Shown piece after piece: positions 35,607 through 44,537 of a DNA stretch of 64,000 nucleotides (position 1 is the first letter of the stretch; each line of letters begins with the position of its first letter). Under the pieces are notes generated by a model. That model saw only the letters and a list, made by a program, of their open reading frames with translations, did not search any database and was not told where the DNA came from. A program made the position numbers and the translations under genes. The DNA comes from DASVUS01 sp036388675. Its GTDB lineage: Bacteria; Armatimonadota; Abditibacteriia; Abditibacteriales; Abditibacteriaceae. The stretch covers positions 1 to 64,000 of the forward strand of contig DASVRI010000007.1 of NCBI GenBank assembly GCA_036388675.1, written 5' to 3'.

Positions 35607-37031
35607 CTACTTTCGCTTGGGACGATAGATGTGCGTCGCCTGGCCGAAAAAGGCTTCCGCCGATTCCATCATGGTTTCCGAAAGAGTCGGGTGCGGGTGA
35701 ATGGAGAACTTCACATCGTCGGCCACGGCAGCCATCTCGACAGCCAGCACACCTTCCGCGATGAGTTCGCCCGCACCCTGCCCGCAGATTCCCACTCCGA
35801 GTACTCGTTGCGTTTGCGGCTCCAGCAGCAGCTTGGTCACTCCATCATTGCGGCCAAGTGTTGTAGCGCGACCCGAAGCAGCCCACGGAAAACGTGCCAC
35901 CTCGACCGCGATGCCCTGTTTGGCGGCTTCGTTTTCCGTGATGCCGGCCCAGGCAATTTCCGGGTCGGTGAACACAACAGCGGGAATCGCTTTGGGTTCC
36001 CAAGCTGCCGCATGACCGGCAATAACTTCCACGGCAAGGCGGCCTTCATGCGAGGCTTTGTGCGCCAGCATCGGGTCGCCGGCGATGTCACCAATGGCGA
36101 AGATGTTCGGCACCGTGGTGCGGCGCTGCGCATCGATCTGCACAAAACCGCGCTTATCAACTTGAATGTCGGTGTTTTCTAGCCCGATGTTCTTCGAATT
36201 CGGCACGCGCCCCACGGAAACCAGCACGTTTTCGAAGAGCTGCTCTTTTTCCTGAACGTTGTCGCCTTCGAACACCACGCGAATGCCGTTTTCCTCTTCG
36301 GTCATGGAAACGACTTTGGTTTCCAGCATTACGCTGTGGAACATCGCTTTAACTCGCTTGGCCAGAATATCGACCAGGTCGCGGTCGGCGCCCGGCAGCA
36401 GGCCATTGGTCATCTCGACGACAGAGACTTGGCTACCCAACGCGTTATATACCGTTCCCAGTTCCAAGCCGATGTAGCCGCCGCCAACAACCAGCAGGTT
36501 CTGCGGCACATTGCGCAGTTCAAGCGCCGATGTCGAATTCCAGATGCGGTCGCTGCCGATATTGAAAGCCGGAACCGTGGCCGGCAGTGAACCCGTCGCC
36601 AGAATTGCGTTCTCGAAGGTGAGATTCTGTGCGCTGCCATCGAGCTTTTCGACGTTCAGCGTCTTGTTGTCGACGAAAGTGGCGCGGCCTTCGATGTAGT
36701 TGATTTTGCGCTGCTTGCTGAGTACTCCCAGCCCGCCCGTCATCTGCGCGACGACGCCTTCTTTCCAGCTGCGCAGCTTGTTGATGTCGAGGTTGGGCTT
36801 GCCGAAACTCACGCCAAATGCTTCGGCTTCGTGCGCTTCGGTCAGCACTTTGGCCGCGTGCAACAGCGCCTTGGAAGGAATACAGCCGCGATAAAGGCAC
36901 ACGCCGCCCGGATTTGGCTCCGAGTCGATCAGCGTGACCTTCATCCCCAGGTCGGCAGCCAGAAAAGCGGCGGCATAGCCACCCGGCCCGCCGCCGATCA
37001 CAACAAGTTGAGCTGAATTTTCGTTACTCAT
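35607..37031 (-). CDS. lpdA: Dihydrolipoyl dehydrogenase (E3)
   Basis: Re-oxidises the lipoyl arm of pyruvate dehydrogenase, passing electrons to NAD. It is 474 residues. The FAD loop is VVIGGGPGGYAAAFLAADLG near residue 10, the redox disulfide GGVCLYRGCIPSKALL near 45, the NAD loop LLVVGGGYIGLELGTVY near 180, and the His-Glu pair in HPHPTLSETMMESAEAF at the end. It is the last gene of the aceE-aceF-lpdA operon. Three of its residues (Arg-Val-Leu and Gly-Val-Leu) come from GAGTACTC copies. Confidence 0.97.
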   Translation of the reverse strand: MSNENSAQLVVIGGGPGGYAAAFLAADLGMKVTLIDSEPNPGGVCLYRGCIPSKALLHAAKVLTEAHEAEAFGVSFGKPNLDINKLRSWKEGVVAQMTGGLGVLSKQRKINYIEGRATFVDNKTLNVEKLDGSAQNLTFENAILATGSLPATVPAFNIGSDRIWNSTSALELRNVPQNLLVVGGGYIGLELGTVYNALGSQVSVVEMTNGLLPGADRDLVDILAKRVKAMFHSVMLETKVVSMTEEENGIRVVFEGDNVQEKEQLFENVLVSVGRVPNSKNIGLENTDIQVDKRGFVQIDAQRRTTVPNIFAIGDIAGDPMLAHKASHEGRLAVEVIAGHAAAWEPKAIPAVVFTDPEIAWAGITENEAAKQGIAVEVARFPWAASGRATTLGRNDGVTKLLLEPQTQRVLGVGICGQGAGELIAEGVLAVEMAAVADDVKFSIHPHPTLSETMMESAEAFFGQATHIYRPKRK

Positions 37032-37043
37032 GATTCAAAAACA

Positions 37044-37160
37044 AACAGGATGGACAGGATAAGCAGGATAATTGGTGCTCACCGTTTCGTTAGTGACTAC
37101 GAGTACTCGCACCACATGGAAATTGACGCTTCCATCCTGAATATCCTGTCCATCCTGTTA
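37044..37160. repeat. CAGGAT-array inverted repeat, copy C
   Basis: Left arm AACAGGATGGACAGGATAAG then CAGGATAA. Right arm TCCTGAATATCCTGTCCATC then CTGTT. The loop contains GAGTACTC (37101). It lies between aceF and lpdA inside the pyruvate dehydrogenase operon. Confidence 0.85.
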
Positions 37161-37164
37161 AAAA

Positions 37165-38673
37165 TTATCCTTCAAGTGAAAGCAGGAACGGCTGTTCCAG
37201 GGCCTGTGCGATCCAGCGCAGGAAGCGAGCACCGTCGGCGCCGTTGATGACGCGATGATCGTAGGAAAGCGACAGAGGCAGCATCAGGCGCGGCTCAAAC
37301 GCGGAGCCGTTCCACACCGGCTCCATGCTGGAGCGCGACATGCCCAGAATCGCGACTTCGGGCGTGTTGACAATCGGTGTAAAACTGGTGCCGCCGATGC
37401 CGCCCAGGTTGGTGATTGTAAAGCTGCCGCCCTGCATCTCATCGAGGCTGGTCTTGCGCGCACGCGCTTTTTCGCCCAACTGCGTCAGTTCGACCGAAAG
37501 CTGGACGATGTTCTTCTTGTCCACATCGCGGATGACCGGCACGACAAGGCCGCGCTCGGTATCGACCGCAACACCAACGTGAACATACTTCTTCATCACG
37601 ATTTCGTTGGCCGCCATGTCGATGCTCGCATTGAACTGCGGAAACTTCTGCAAGGCGCTGGCGACGACTTTGAGTGCAATCGCCGTAACAGTCAGTTTTC
37701 CGCCCGCTTTTTCTGTCTTGGCGCCGAACTGTTTGCGCAGCTTTTCCAATTCGGTGACATCGGCTTTATCGAACTGCGTGACGTGCGGCACGGTCGCCCA
37801 CGAACGCGCCATCTGCTCGGCGGTGGCGCGGCCAATGCCGCTTATCGGCTGGCGCTCGACTTCGCCCCACTTGCTAAAGTCCGGCAGCGGTGCAGCGGCG
37901 ATAGCAACCCCGTTGGATGGTGCCGCCTGAGTACTCGTTTGCAGGAACGAGCGCACATCGCCAAACGAAATACGTCCCGATGGCCCTGTGCCCTGCACCC
38001 GACCGATGTCTACGCCCAACTCGCGCGCCAGACGACGCACACTGGGAGCCGCCGGGATGTTGGCGCCGCTACGGGCTGTGGTGGCCGGTGCAGTCTGAGT
38101 ACTCGCACCGTTTTGTGATGCGCCGCCCGGCGCGGTATGCGAGGTGTAGCCGTCGCGCTGTGCAGGCGCATTGCTCACGACGCGCTCCGGCTCGTCTGTC
38201 ACAGTGCCCCTCTCTACGGCTTGCTGCTGTAATGCGCCGTTGGAAGCGGTAGAACTCGACGCCGCGCCGCCACCATTCGAGCCGCTGCCGTTTGAACCGG
38301 CGCCATTGCTCAGTGATGTCGTTTCCTGTTGCTCGGCTCCCATGCCGCCCAGCAGGTCGGCTTTCTGGCTGTCGCCACCGGCATTGCCTGATGGTGCGGC
38401 ACCGGCATCGGCATTTACGGGAGCTGCGCCGTTGGCACCGGAATCGACCGTAAAGACTTTGGCGCCCGGCTCCAGCTTGTCGCCGGTTTTGACATGGATT
38501 TCCTGCACCACGCCGCTCACGGTCGCGGGCACGGGCAGAATCGCTTTATCGGTCTCCAGTTCGAGAACGTCCTGGCCTTCTTCGATTGTGTCGCCGACCG
38601 AAACCAACACCTGCGCCAGCGTGCCGCTTTTTACTGACTCACCTAAATTGGGCAGAGTCCATTCAGTTGCCAT
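37165..38673 (-). CDS. aceF: Dihydrolipoyl acetyltransferase (E2)
   Basis: Transfers the acetyl group from E1 to CoA. It is 502 residues. A single N-terminal lipoyl domain has its lysine in LELETDKAILPVP. A long Asn/Gly/Ser/Ala linker follows. The peripheral-subunit-binding domain is PSVRRLARELGVDIGRVQGT, then the catalytic domain ends with the active-site His in SYDHRVINGADGARFL. The start at 38673 (MATEWTLPNLGES) is the natural lipoyl start, and a further extension to 38727 crosses a GAGTACTC copy. Confidence 0.97.
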   Translation of the reverse strand: MATEWTLPNLGESVKSGTLAQVLVSVGDTIEEGQDVLELETDKAILPVPATVSGVVQEIHVKTGDKLEPGAKVFTVDSGANGAAPVNADAGAAPSGNAGGDSQKADLLGGMGAEQQETTSLSNGAGSNGSGSNGGGAASSSTASNGALQQQAVERGTVTDEPERVVSNAPAQRDGYTSHTAPGGASQNGASTQTAPATTARSGANIPAAPSVRRLARELGVDIGRVQGTGPSGRISFGDVRSFLQTSTQAAPSNGVAIAAAPLPDFSKWGEVERQPISGIGRATAEQMARSWATVPHVTQFDKADVTELEKLRKQFGAKTEKAGGKLTVTAIALKVVASALQKFPQFNASIDMAANEIVMKKYVHVGVAVDTERGLVVPVIRDVDKKNIVQLSVELTQLGEKARARKTSLDEMQGGSFTITNLGGIGGTSFTPIVNTPEVAILGMSRSSMEPVWNGSAFEPRLMLPLSLSYDHRVINGADGARFLRWIAQALEQPFLLSLEG

Positions 38674-38715
38674 TATGTATTTGCCTCTTCTTGACCCTTG
38701 CGAGTACTCAAACCT

Positions 38716-38743
38716 GTAGGGGCGCAATACATTGCGCCCCTAC
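38716..38743. repeat. 28-base near-perfect palindrome between aceE and aceF
   Basis: GTAGGGGCGCAAT and its inverse flank a two-base centre. It is in the 73 bases between the aceE stop and the aceF start, next to GAGTACTC at 38702. The TAGGGGCG edge resembles the interior of the MITE-like elements, so it may be a trimmed relative. Confidence 0.8.
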
Positions 38744-38746
38744 TCG

Positions 38747-41653
38747 TTACACCAGCATCGGATTCAACTTGTTGGCGTCGATGCCCAGCTCTTGCATTGC
38801 CTTCTTCACCACATCGACCTTGATCTTGCCTTCATCGGCCAGAGCTTTGAGCGTCGCCAGCACGATGTAGCGATGATCGACCTCGAAGAAGTTGCGCAAC
38901 GCGTCGCGCGTTTCGCTGCGTCCGAAGCCATCAGTGCCCAATGAATACAAACGTCCAGGCACCCACTTGGAGATGCTGTCGGGCAAGGCCTTGACGTAAT
39001 CGCTGGCCGCCACGTACACGCCCTTCGAGCCTTGCAGGCACTCCGTCACGTAGGTCAGCTTCTGGTCGTCGGGGTTGAGCAGGTTGTGACGCTCTACGCC
39101 GAGTCCGTCGCGGCACAGTTCCTTGTACGAGGTAATGCTGTACACATCGCTGGCCACGTTGTACTTCTCTTCGAGTACTCGTGCCGCCTTGATGACTTCG
39201 TTCAAAATGGTGCCGCTGCCGAACAAGTTGGCGTTCAGCTTGGCGTTCTTCTTCTCGCTGGCCTTGAAACGGTACATGCCGCGCAGAATGCCCTCTTTGA
39301 TGTTCGGCACATCCGGCATTGGTGGATGAACGTAGTTCTCGTTCATCAGCGTGATGTAGTAGAAGACGTTCTCGCCCACTTCATACATGCGGCGAATGCC
39401 TTCGCGGATGACAACCGCCAGTTCGTAAGAGAATGCCGGGTCATACTGCACCAGGTTCGGCACCGGGTAAAGCAGTAGATGGCTGTGACCGTCTTCATGC
39501 TGTAAGCCCTCGCCGTTAAGCGTGGTGCGTCCCGCCGTACCGCCCAGCAAGAAGCCTTTGACGCGCATATCCGCGGCCAGCCAGATGAGGTCGCCCACAC
39601 GCTGCGGCCCAAACATCGAATAGTAGATGTAGAACGGAATGGTGTTGATGCCGTGCGTCGAGTAGGCGCTGCCCGCCGCGATGAACGAACTCATGGCGCC
39701 CGCTTCGTTGATGCCTTCTTCGAGCAGTTGCCCGTTCTTGGCCTCTTTATAGTAAGGCGCGGCGACGTTGTCCTTTTCGCGATCAACGGGTTCATACAAC
39801 TGACCCATGCTGGCATAAATGCCAAAGGAGCGGAACATGCCGTCCATGCCGAAAGTGCGCGCTTCGTCGGGGATAATCGGCACGATCAGCTTGCCGATTT
39901 CCTTGTCGCGCATCAGCGTATTAAGGATGTTGACGAAGGCTTTTGTAGTGGAAGGTGGCGGGCTATCAGTACCACCAGCCTGCTCTTCGTAAAATCGCTC
40001 GAACACCTTTTCATCCGGCGTTTTGACGGGAGAGTTGGTCGGCGTGCGACTGGGCACGTAACCGCCCAGCGCCTTGCGACGCGCGTGCAGATATTGCATT
40101 TCCGGGCTGTCTTCAGCCGGACGATAAAACGGCGCGTTGACGATTTCCTCTTCCGCAATCGGAATGTCGAAGCGGACGCGGAACGCCTTGAGCGAGTCTT
40201 CCTGCAACTTCTTCTGCTGGTGCGTCGGGTTGCGGCCTTCGGCTTCGGGGCCAAGACCATAGCCTTTGACCGTCTTGGCCAGAATCACCGTGGGCTGGCC
40301 TTTGTGCTCGGTCGCGGCTTTGTAAGCAGCATACACTTTCACCGGGTCGTGGCCTCCGCGACGCAGTTTGGTCAGGTCTTCGTCCGACAGGTCTTTGGCC
40401 AACTCTCGCAGATAAGGCGAATTGAAGAAGTGCTGGCGCGCGTACTCGCCGCTTTCAACCGTGTATTTCTGATACTGGCCATCGACGATTTCGCCCATGC
40501 GCCGCACCAGTTCGCCACTTTCATCGTTTGCCAGCAGCGGATCCCAATCTTCGCCCCAGATGACTTTGATGACATTCCAGCCCGCACCACGAAAAATACC
40601 TTCTAGTTCCTGAATGATTTTGCCGTTGCCACGTACCGGGCCATCCAGGCGTTGCAGGTTGCAGTTAATAACCCAGGTCAGGTTGTCCAGCTTTTCGCGC
40701 GCGGCGAGGGTGATGGCGCCCAGCGTCTCCGGCTCGTCGCATTCGCCGTCGCCAATAAAGCACCATACGCGGCTGTCGGCGGTATTTTTGTGGCCGCGAT
40801 GCTCTAGATAGCGGTTAAAGCGCGCCTGGTAAATGGAGCAAATCGGCCCCAGGCCCATCGAAACCGTGGGGAACTGCCAGAAGTTGGGCATCAGCCACGG
40901 GTGCGGATACGAACTGAGTCCGCCGCCCGGTTCCAGTTCGCGGCGGAAGTTGACCAGGTTCTCTTCGGTCAGGCGGCCTTCGAGGAAAGCGCGCGCATAA
41001 ACGCCGGGCGAAGCATGGCCCTGAAAATAAACCTGGTCGCCGCTGGATTCGCCGTTTTTCGCCTTAAAGAAATGGTTAAAGCCAATTTCAAACAGCGTCG
41101 CGGCAGAGGCGTAGGTCGCGATGTGGCCGCCGACATTGCCGCCCGCCGCGTCAGCGACTTTGTTGGCGCGGATGACCATCGCCATGGCGTTCCAGCGCAC
41201 CAGGCTCTTGATGCGGCGCTCCATTTCGCGGTCGCCGGGAAACGGCGCCTGGTTTTGCGGCGCGATGGTGTTGATATAAGGTGTGGTGGCCGCAAAGGGG
41301 ATGCACACGCCCTGGCGCTGGGCATAAACCTCAAGCTCACGCAGCAGTTCCTGCACACGCTCGGGGCCGCCACTTTGTAGCACGTAATCGAGCGAGTCGA
41401 GCCATTCCTGCGTTTCCTGCTGCTCGTCCGGCGTGCCGGAGGGCTGCGCCGCGACAGCGCCGTTCAAGTTGTTGGCGTTGTGGTTCGTAGAGCCATTCAG
41501 GCCGGAAGCTGTTCCGTTTCCGTTCGCGCCTGCACCATTGGTGTCAACACCATTAGCGCCTGCGCGGTTGGAGGCTACCCCGTTGGAAGTTGCGCCGGAG
41601 GCTGCCTCAGAATTGGGGGCTGCGCCGGCGACATCACTGGGAGAATCGTTCAT
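38747..41653 (-). CDS. aceE: Pyruvate dehydrogenase E1, homodimeric type
   Basis: Decarboxylates pyruvate with thiamine diphosphate and acetylates E2. The 968-residue protein is about 80 longer than E. coli AceE. The extra part is a low-complexity N-terminal tail rich in Ala, Asn, Gly and Thr (for example GANGVDTNGAGANGNGTAS). The conserved protein starts near DEQQETQEWLDSLDYVL, then TPYINTIAPQNQAPFPGD and ERRIKSLVRWNAMAMV. The thiamine site is WCFIGDGECDEPETLGAI with NCNLQRLDGPVRGNGKI. GAAGGG lies before the ATG. It is the first gene of the operon and has its promoter in the gap at 41654-42247. Confidence 0.97.
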   Translation of the reverse strand: MNDSPSDVAGAAPNSEAASGATSNGVASNRAGANGVDTNGAGANGNGTASGLNGSTNHNANNLNGAVAAQPSGTPDEQQETQEWLDSLDYVLQSGGPERVQELLRELEVYAQRQGVCIPFAATTPYINTIAPQNQAPFPGDREMERRIKSLVRWNAMAMVIRANKVADAAGGNVGGHIATYASAATLFEIGFNHFFKAKNGESSGDQVYFQGHASPGVYARAFLEGRLTEENLVNFRRELEPGGGLSSYPHPWLMPNFWQFPTVSMGLGPICSIYQARFNRYLEHRGHKNTADSRVWCFIGDGECDEPETLGAITLAAREKLDNLTWVINCNLQRLDGPVRGNGKIIQELEGIFRGAGWNVIKVIWGEDWDPLLANDESGELVRRMGEIVDGQYQKYTVESGEYARQHFFNSPYLRELAKDLSDEDLTKLRRGGHDPVKVYAAYKAATEHKGQPTVILAKTVKGYGLGPEAEGRNPTHQQKKLQEDSLKAFRVRFDIPIAEEEIVNAPFYRPAEDSPEMQYLHARRKALGGYVPSRTPTNSPVKTPDEKVFERFYEEQAGGTDSPPPSTTKAFVNILNTLMRDKEIGKLIVPIIPDEARTFGMDGMFRSFGIYASMGQLYEPVDREKDNVAAPYYKEAKNGQLLEEGINEAGAMSSFIAAGSAYSTHGINTIPFYIYYSMFGPQRVGDLIWLAADMRVKGFLLGGTAGRTTLNGEGLQHEDGHSHLLLYPVPNLVQYDPAFSYELAVVIREGIRRMYEVGENVFYYITLMNENYVHPPMPDVPNIKEGILRGMYRFKASEKKNAKLNANLFGSGTILNEVIKAARVLEEKYNVASDVYSITSYKELCRDGLGVERHNLLNPDDQKLTYVTECLQGSKGVYVAASDYVKALPDSISKWVPGRLYSLGTDGFGRSETRDALRNFFEVDHRYIVLATLKALADEGKIKVDVVKKAMQELGIDANKLNPMLV

Positions 41654-42247
41654 TATGTTCGCCCTTCATTTATGAGTACTCGTGAAGTACTCCAGTCTTC
41701 GTGTTCAACCTCTTATAATATACCTGTTTCGCCTCATGTGTTTCCATCTGACAAGGATAGCCACATCGGTTTGCGATTTCTATTCCATACCGCACATTTA
41801 CGTTTCTCCACAAAATCATCGTTGTCACAGTTCTGTTTTGCAGCAAATGCACCGTCACCATTACAGGCACGGGGCGCTGTGAGTTGGGGCTGTGGAATCG
41901 GGCGATTCAAGGAAATTCCGTGCACCTATTGTATATGCCGAGATGAAGTGGGCCTGTGCAACGGCAAAATTACTCGCACCACGTCATAAAGCGAGCACAG
42001 AAGTGATCAAATTGTTTAGAACTCTCCGGCGCGGGTAAGATAAACTGGAACCGTCACTGCGAGTTACGTGCCGCCTGACTACCGCAAGCGTTCCATAGCG
42101 TTCTCTTATGCAACGCGCGGCTTTGTGGTGCGTCGTTGCGCTTTAAGCCGCAGCTTAAAGTCGCAGCTTTAAGTCGCACGAGTTAGCCACAGGCTTTCAG
42201 GTAAGGGTGACAGGGTTTTATCAGCATTATCCATTCAGAGGACAAGC
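41654..42247. other. Divergent intergenic region between aceE and the ABC genes
   Basis: There are about 590 bases without a gene. Contents: GAGTACTC at 41674, a possible promoter for the plus-strand operon with TTGTTT at 42012 and TAAGAT at 42036 (18 bases apart), and at about 42138-42178 a CTTTAAGC/GCTTAAAG 8-bp stem followed by further AGCTTTAAG repeats. The promoters for both operons must lie here. The elements are by eye only. Confidence 0.4.
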
Positions 42248-43255
42248 ATGCAAGCAACTTCGGAACAAGCGAGCGTATCGAGTACTCAGTCAGGTGCAGG
42301 AACTTTCGTTTCACCATCTGACGGCGAGATTATTCTGCAAACACAAAACCTATCGAAAACCTATCGCCCGATGTTTTCCAAAGCGGGCAAGACCGCACTG
42401 GAAAACCTGAGCATCGACGTGCGACGTGGCGAGATTTTCGGTCTGGTCGGCCCCAATGGCTCGGGTAAAACCACCACATTGAAACTGCTCCTGGGCCTGA
42501 TTCGCCCCACCGGCGGCAGCGTGCAGATTTTCGGGCACGGCCCGCGCGACGTGGCGGTGAAGAAGCGCATCGGATTTTTGCCGGACGGCCCCTACTTTTA
42601 CGATCACCTGAACTCCTACGAAGTGCTCGACTTCTATGGCAAGCTGTTTGGTTACTCCAAAGCAGACCGCGAGCAGCGCACAGCCGAACTGCTCGATACA
42701 GTGGGCCTCAACCCCGCCGACCGCTCGCGCCAGATTCGCACCTACTCCAAAGGCATGATGCAGCGCGTCGGATTGGCGCAAGCCCTCATCAACGACCCGG
42801 AACTGTTGTTCCTGGACGAGCCGACAACCGGTCTCGACCCCATCGGTGCGCGCGCCATGAAAGATGCCATTCTCAGCGTGCGAGATCGCGGCAAAACCGT
42901 TCTCTTGTGCTCGCACCTTTTGGCCGACGTGCAGGCCATTTGCGACCGCGTCGCGATTCTTTCGGAAGGTAACCTGGTGAAGTTCGGCACGGTGCGTGAA
43001 CTGGTCGGCCCCAGTCAGGAATTCGAAGTGTTCGCGTCCGGCCTGGGCAGCGATGCCTTGAAGCGCGCCGGCGAGCGTGGTTACACCTTCGAAACGGAAA
43101 ATGGTAGCGTGCGTTTTCGCACCGGCGGCTCGGAGCAGTTGGACGGCGTCTTGAATTTCATCCGCGATTCGGGCGGTCACACCACCGACGTTCAAGGCCG
43201 CAGCGAAACTCTGGAAGATGTTTTCGTGCGCAGCGTGCGCAGCGACGGACGCTAA
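42248..43255 (+). CDS. ABC transporter ATP-binding protein
   Basis: A 335-residue ATPase of the ABC-2 export type. After a 30-residue tail it has Walker A GPNGSGKTTTLKLLLG near residue 78, the signature YSKGMMQRVGLAQAL, Walker B LLFLDEPTTGLDP, and the switch His in LLCSHLLADVQ. The C-terminal 80 residues have the extra domain seen in exporters of this subgroup. The partner permease is 96 bases downstream. GAGTACTC (42280) lies in the tail, reading Ser-Ser-Thr. Confidence 0.93.
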   Translation: MQATSEQASVSSTQSGAGTFVSPSDGEIILQTQNLSKTYRPMFSKAGKTALENLSIDVRRGEIFGLVGPNGSGKTTTLKLLLGLIRPTGGSVQIFGHGPRDVAVKKRIGFLPDGPYFYDHLNSYEVLDFYGKLFGYSKADREQRTAELLDTVGLNPADRSRQIRTYSKGMMQRVGLAQALINDPELLFLDEPTTGLDPIGARAMKDAILSVRDRGKTVLLCSHLLADVQAICDRVAILSEGNLVKFGTVRELVGPSQEFEVFASGLGSDALKRAGERGYTFETENGSVRFRTGGSEQLDGVLNFIRDSGGHTTDVQGRSETLEDVFVRSVRSDGR

Positions 43256-43372
43256 GACAGGACGTGGAGCCCAGAGCGTGAAGCCGTAAGCATTAGTTTT
43301 TCAAATTGAAGCAGTCGTACAAACAAATACAAAAGAACGACACGACTACTCGTGTTGCAGAAGGAGCAATTC

Positions 43373-44476
43373 ATGAGCGCATCTCCAGCCGTAATGGGAC
43401 GCGACCAAAACGTAAGCGCAGGACAGCCTCGCCGCGATGAGCGCGTTGAGATTCCCGCCAAGTGGCGTGCCGGACAACTTGCCGTAATCGCACTTATTCT
43501 TCTTGCCGGTATCTACTACTACACAGTGGGCTGGCGCAGCCCGGCCGGTGAAAGCGGCGCCGCCGATTCGCGCTCTATTTTTGATGCCGCCGGTTTTCTC
43601 GTTCTGGCGGGCCTGACATGGCTCACAACGCCTACAGCCGGCACCATTGCCCTCAACACCTTTCAGGAAGCGGTGCGCCGCCGTTGGATGACGGCTCTGC
43701 TCGCTTTTGCTGTTGTTCTGCTCGTTCTCTCCACGTTTTTCCGCTGGATGCAGGCGGGCGAAGAGCAAAAGTTCCTGCGCGACTTCGGCATCGGCTTTAT
43801 CATCATCATGACGCTGCTGATGGCGATCTTCCTCGGCGTTTCTCTTGTGCCGCCTGAGATCGAGCGTCGCACGATTTTCACGATTCTCTCCAAGCCGGTT
43901 GATCGCGGCGAGTTCCTTATCGGTAAGTTTCTGGGCCTGTGCCTCACGCTGCTGGTTAACCTCGCTGTGATGGGCGTGGCATTTCTGGCTTCTTACGCCA
44001 TCTTCCGCATCAGTCGCCTGGGCTATGCCGGCGCGATGGAGATGGTGCCCAATGTCCGTCCGGGTTTGGTCTTCGAACTGAGTAACCTGGCGCGGGCGCT
44101 GGTGTTGCAATATGGTCAACTCGTCGTCATGGCGGCGCTGGCGATTACGCTGTCGCTCGTGGTTTCGGGCATCACCGCGATTGTGTTCTGCTTCCTCGCC
44201 TACTTCGGCGGCCAGATGAGTTCCTACTGGGAACACCTCGAACAGCACGCTTCAGGCGAACAAGGCAGCGGCGGTCTTTCCGGCCCGGTGGTGGGCATGA
44301 TCAAAATGGTCTATTTCGTCCTGCCGCGTCTCGACAAGTTTGAGGTGCGCGAGCGCCTGGTGAACGATATGCCGGTCGCTTTCAACTACATGTGGAAGGC
44401 GATGAGCTCGGGCCTGATTTACGTGGCTGTTCTACTGGCTATCGCTTATCTTGTGTTCAGTGACCGCGAGTTCTAG
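43373..44476 (+). CDS. ABC-2 type transporter permease
   Basis: A 367-residue membrane protein with about six or seven membrane segments: VIALILLAGIYYYTVGW, WMTALLAFAVVLLVLSTFF, GFIIIMTLLMAIFLGVSLV, LGLCLTLLVNLAVMGVAF, GQLVVMAALAITLSLVV and a last one near the C-terminus. AREER-like cytoplasmic loop EIERRTIFTILSKPVDRGEF is the ABC-2 coupling region. AAGGAG sits just before the ATG. It should form a dimer with the ATPase encoded upstream. The cargo is unknown. Confidence 0.88.
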   Translation: MSASPAVMGRDQNVSAGQPRRDERVEIPAKWRAGQLAVIALILLAGIYYYTVGWRSPAGESGAADSRSIFDAAGFLVLAGLTWLTTPTAGTIALNTFQEAVRRRWMTALLAFAVVLLVLSTFFRWMQAGEEQKFLRDFGIGFIIIMTLLMAIFLGVSLVPPEIERRTIFTILSKPVDRGEFLIGKFLGLCLTLLVNLAVMGVAFLASYAIFRISRLGYAGAMEMVPNVRPGLVFELSNLARALVLQYGQLVVMAALAITLSLVVSGITAIVFCFLAYFGGQMSSYWEHLEQHASGEQGSGGLSGPVVGMIKMVYFVLPRLDKFEVRERLVNDMPVAFNYMWKAMSSGLIYVAVLLAIAYLVFSDREF

Positions 44477-44480
44477 AGCC

Positions 44481-44513
44481 TGGCTGAGTACTCGATGTTG
44501 AATACTCAGCCAA
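44481..44513. repeat. Hairpin with GAGTACTC in its arm
   Basis: TGGCTGAGTA and its inverse TACTCAGCCA bracket a short spacer, with GAGTACTC at 44486 in the left arm. It lies 5 bases after the permease stop and before the TPR gene in the same operon, and could modulate readthrough. Confidence 0.7.
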
Positions 44514-44537
44514 CGTTCAACTGAAGGTGAAACTGCA

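Noticed and set aside
37255..38118. A plus-strand open frame of 287 codons opposite aceF
   Set aside because: Antisense shadow. The opposite strand has the full E2 domain set.
39653..40606. A plus-strand open frame of 317 codons opposite aceE
   Set aside because: Antisense shadow of a well-conserved enzyme. No signal peptide or domain.
43346..44248. A minus-strand open frame of 300 codons opposite the ABC permease
   Set aside because: Rich in His, Arg and Gln as expected for the reverse of membrane codons. No domain.
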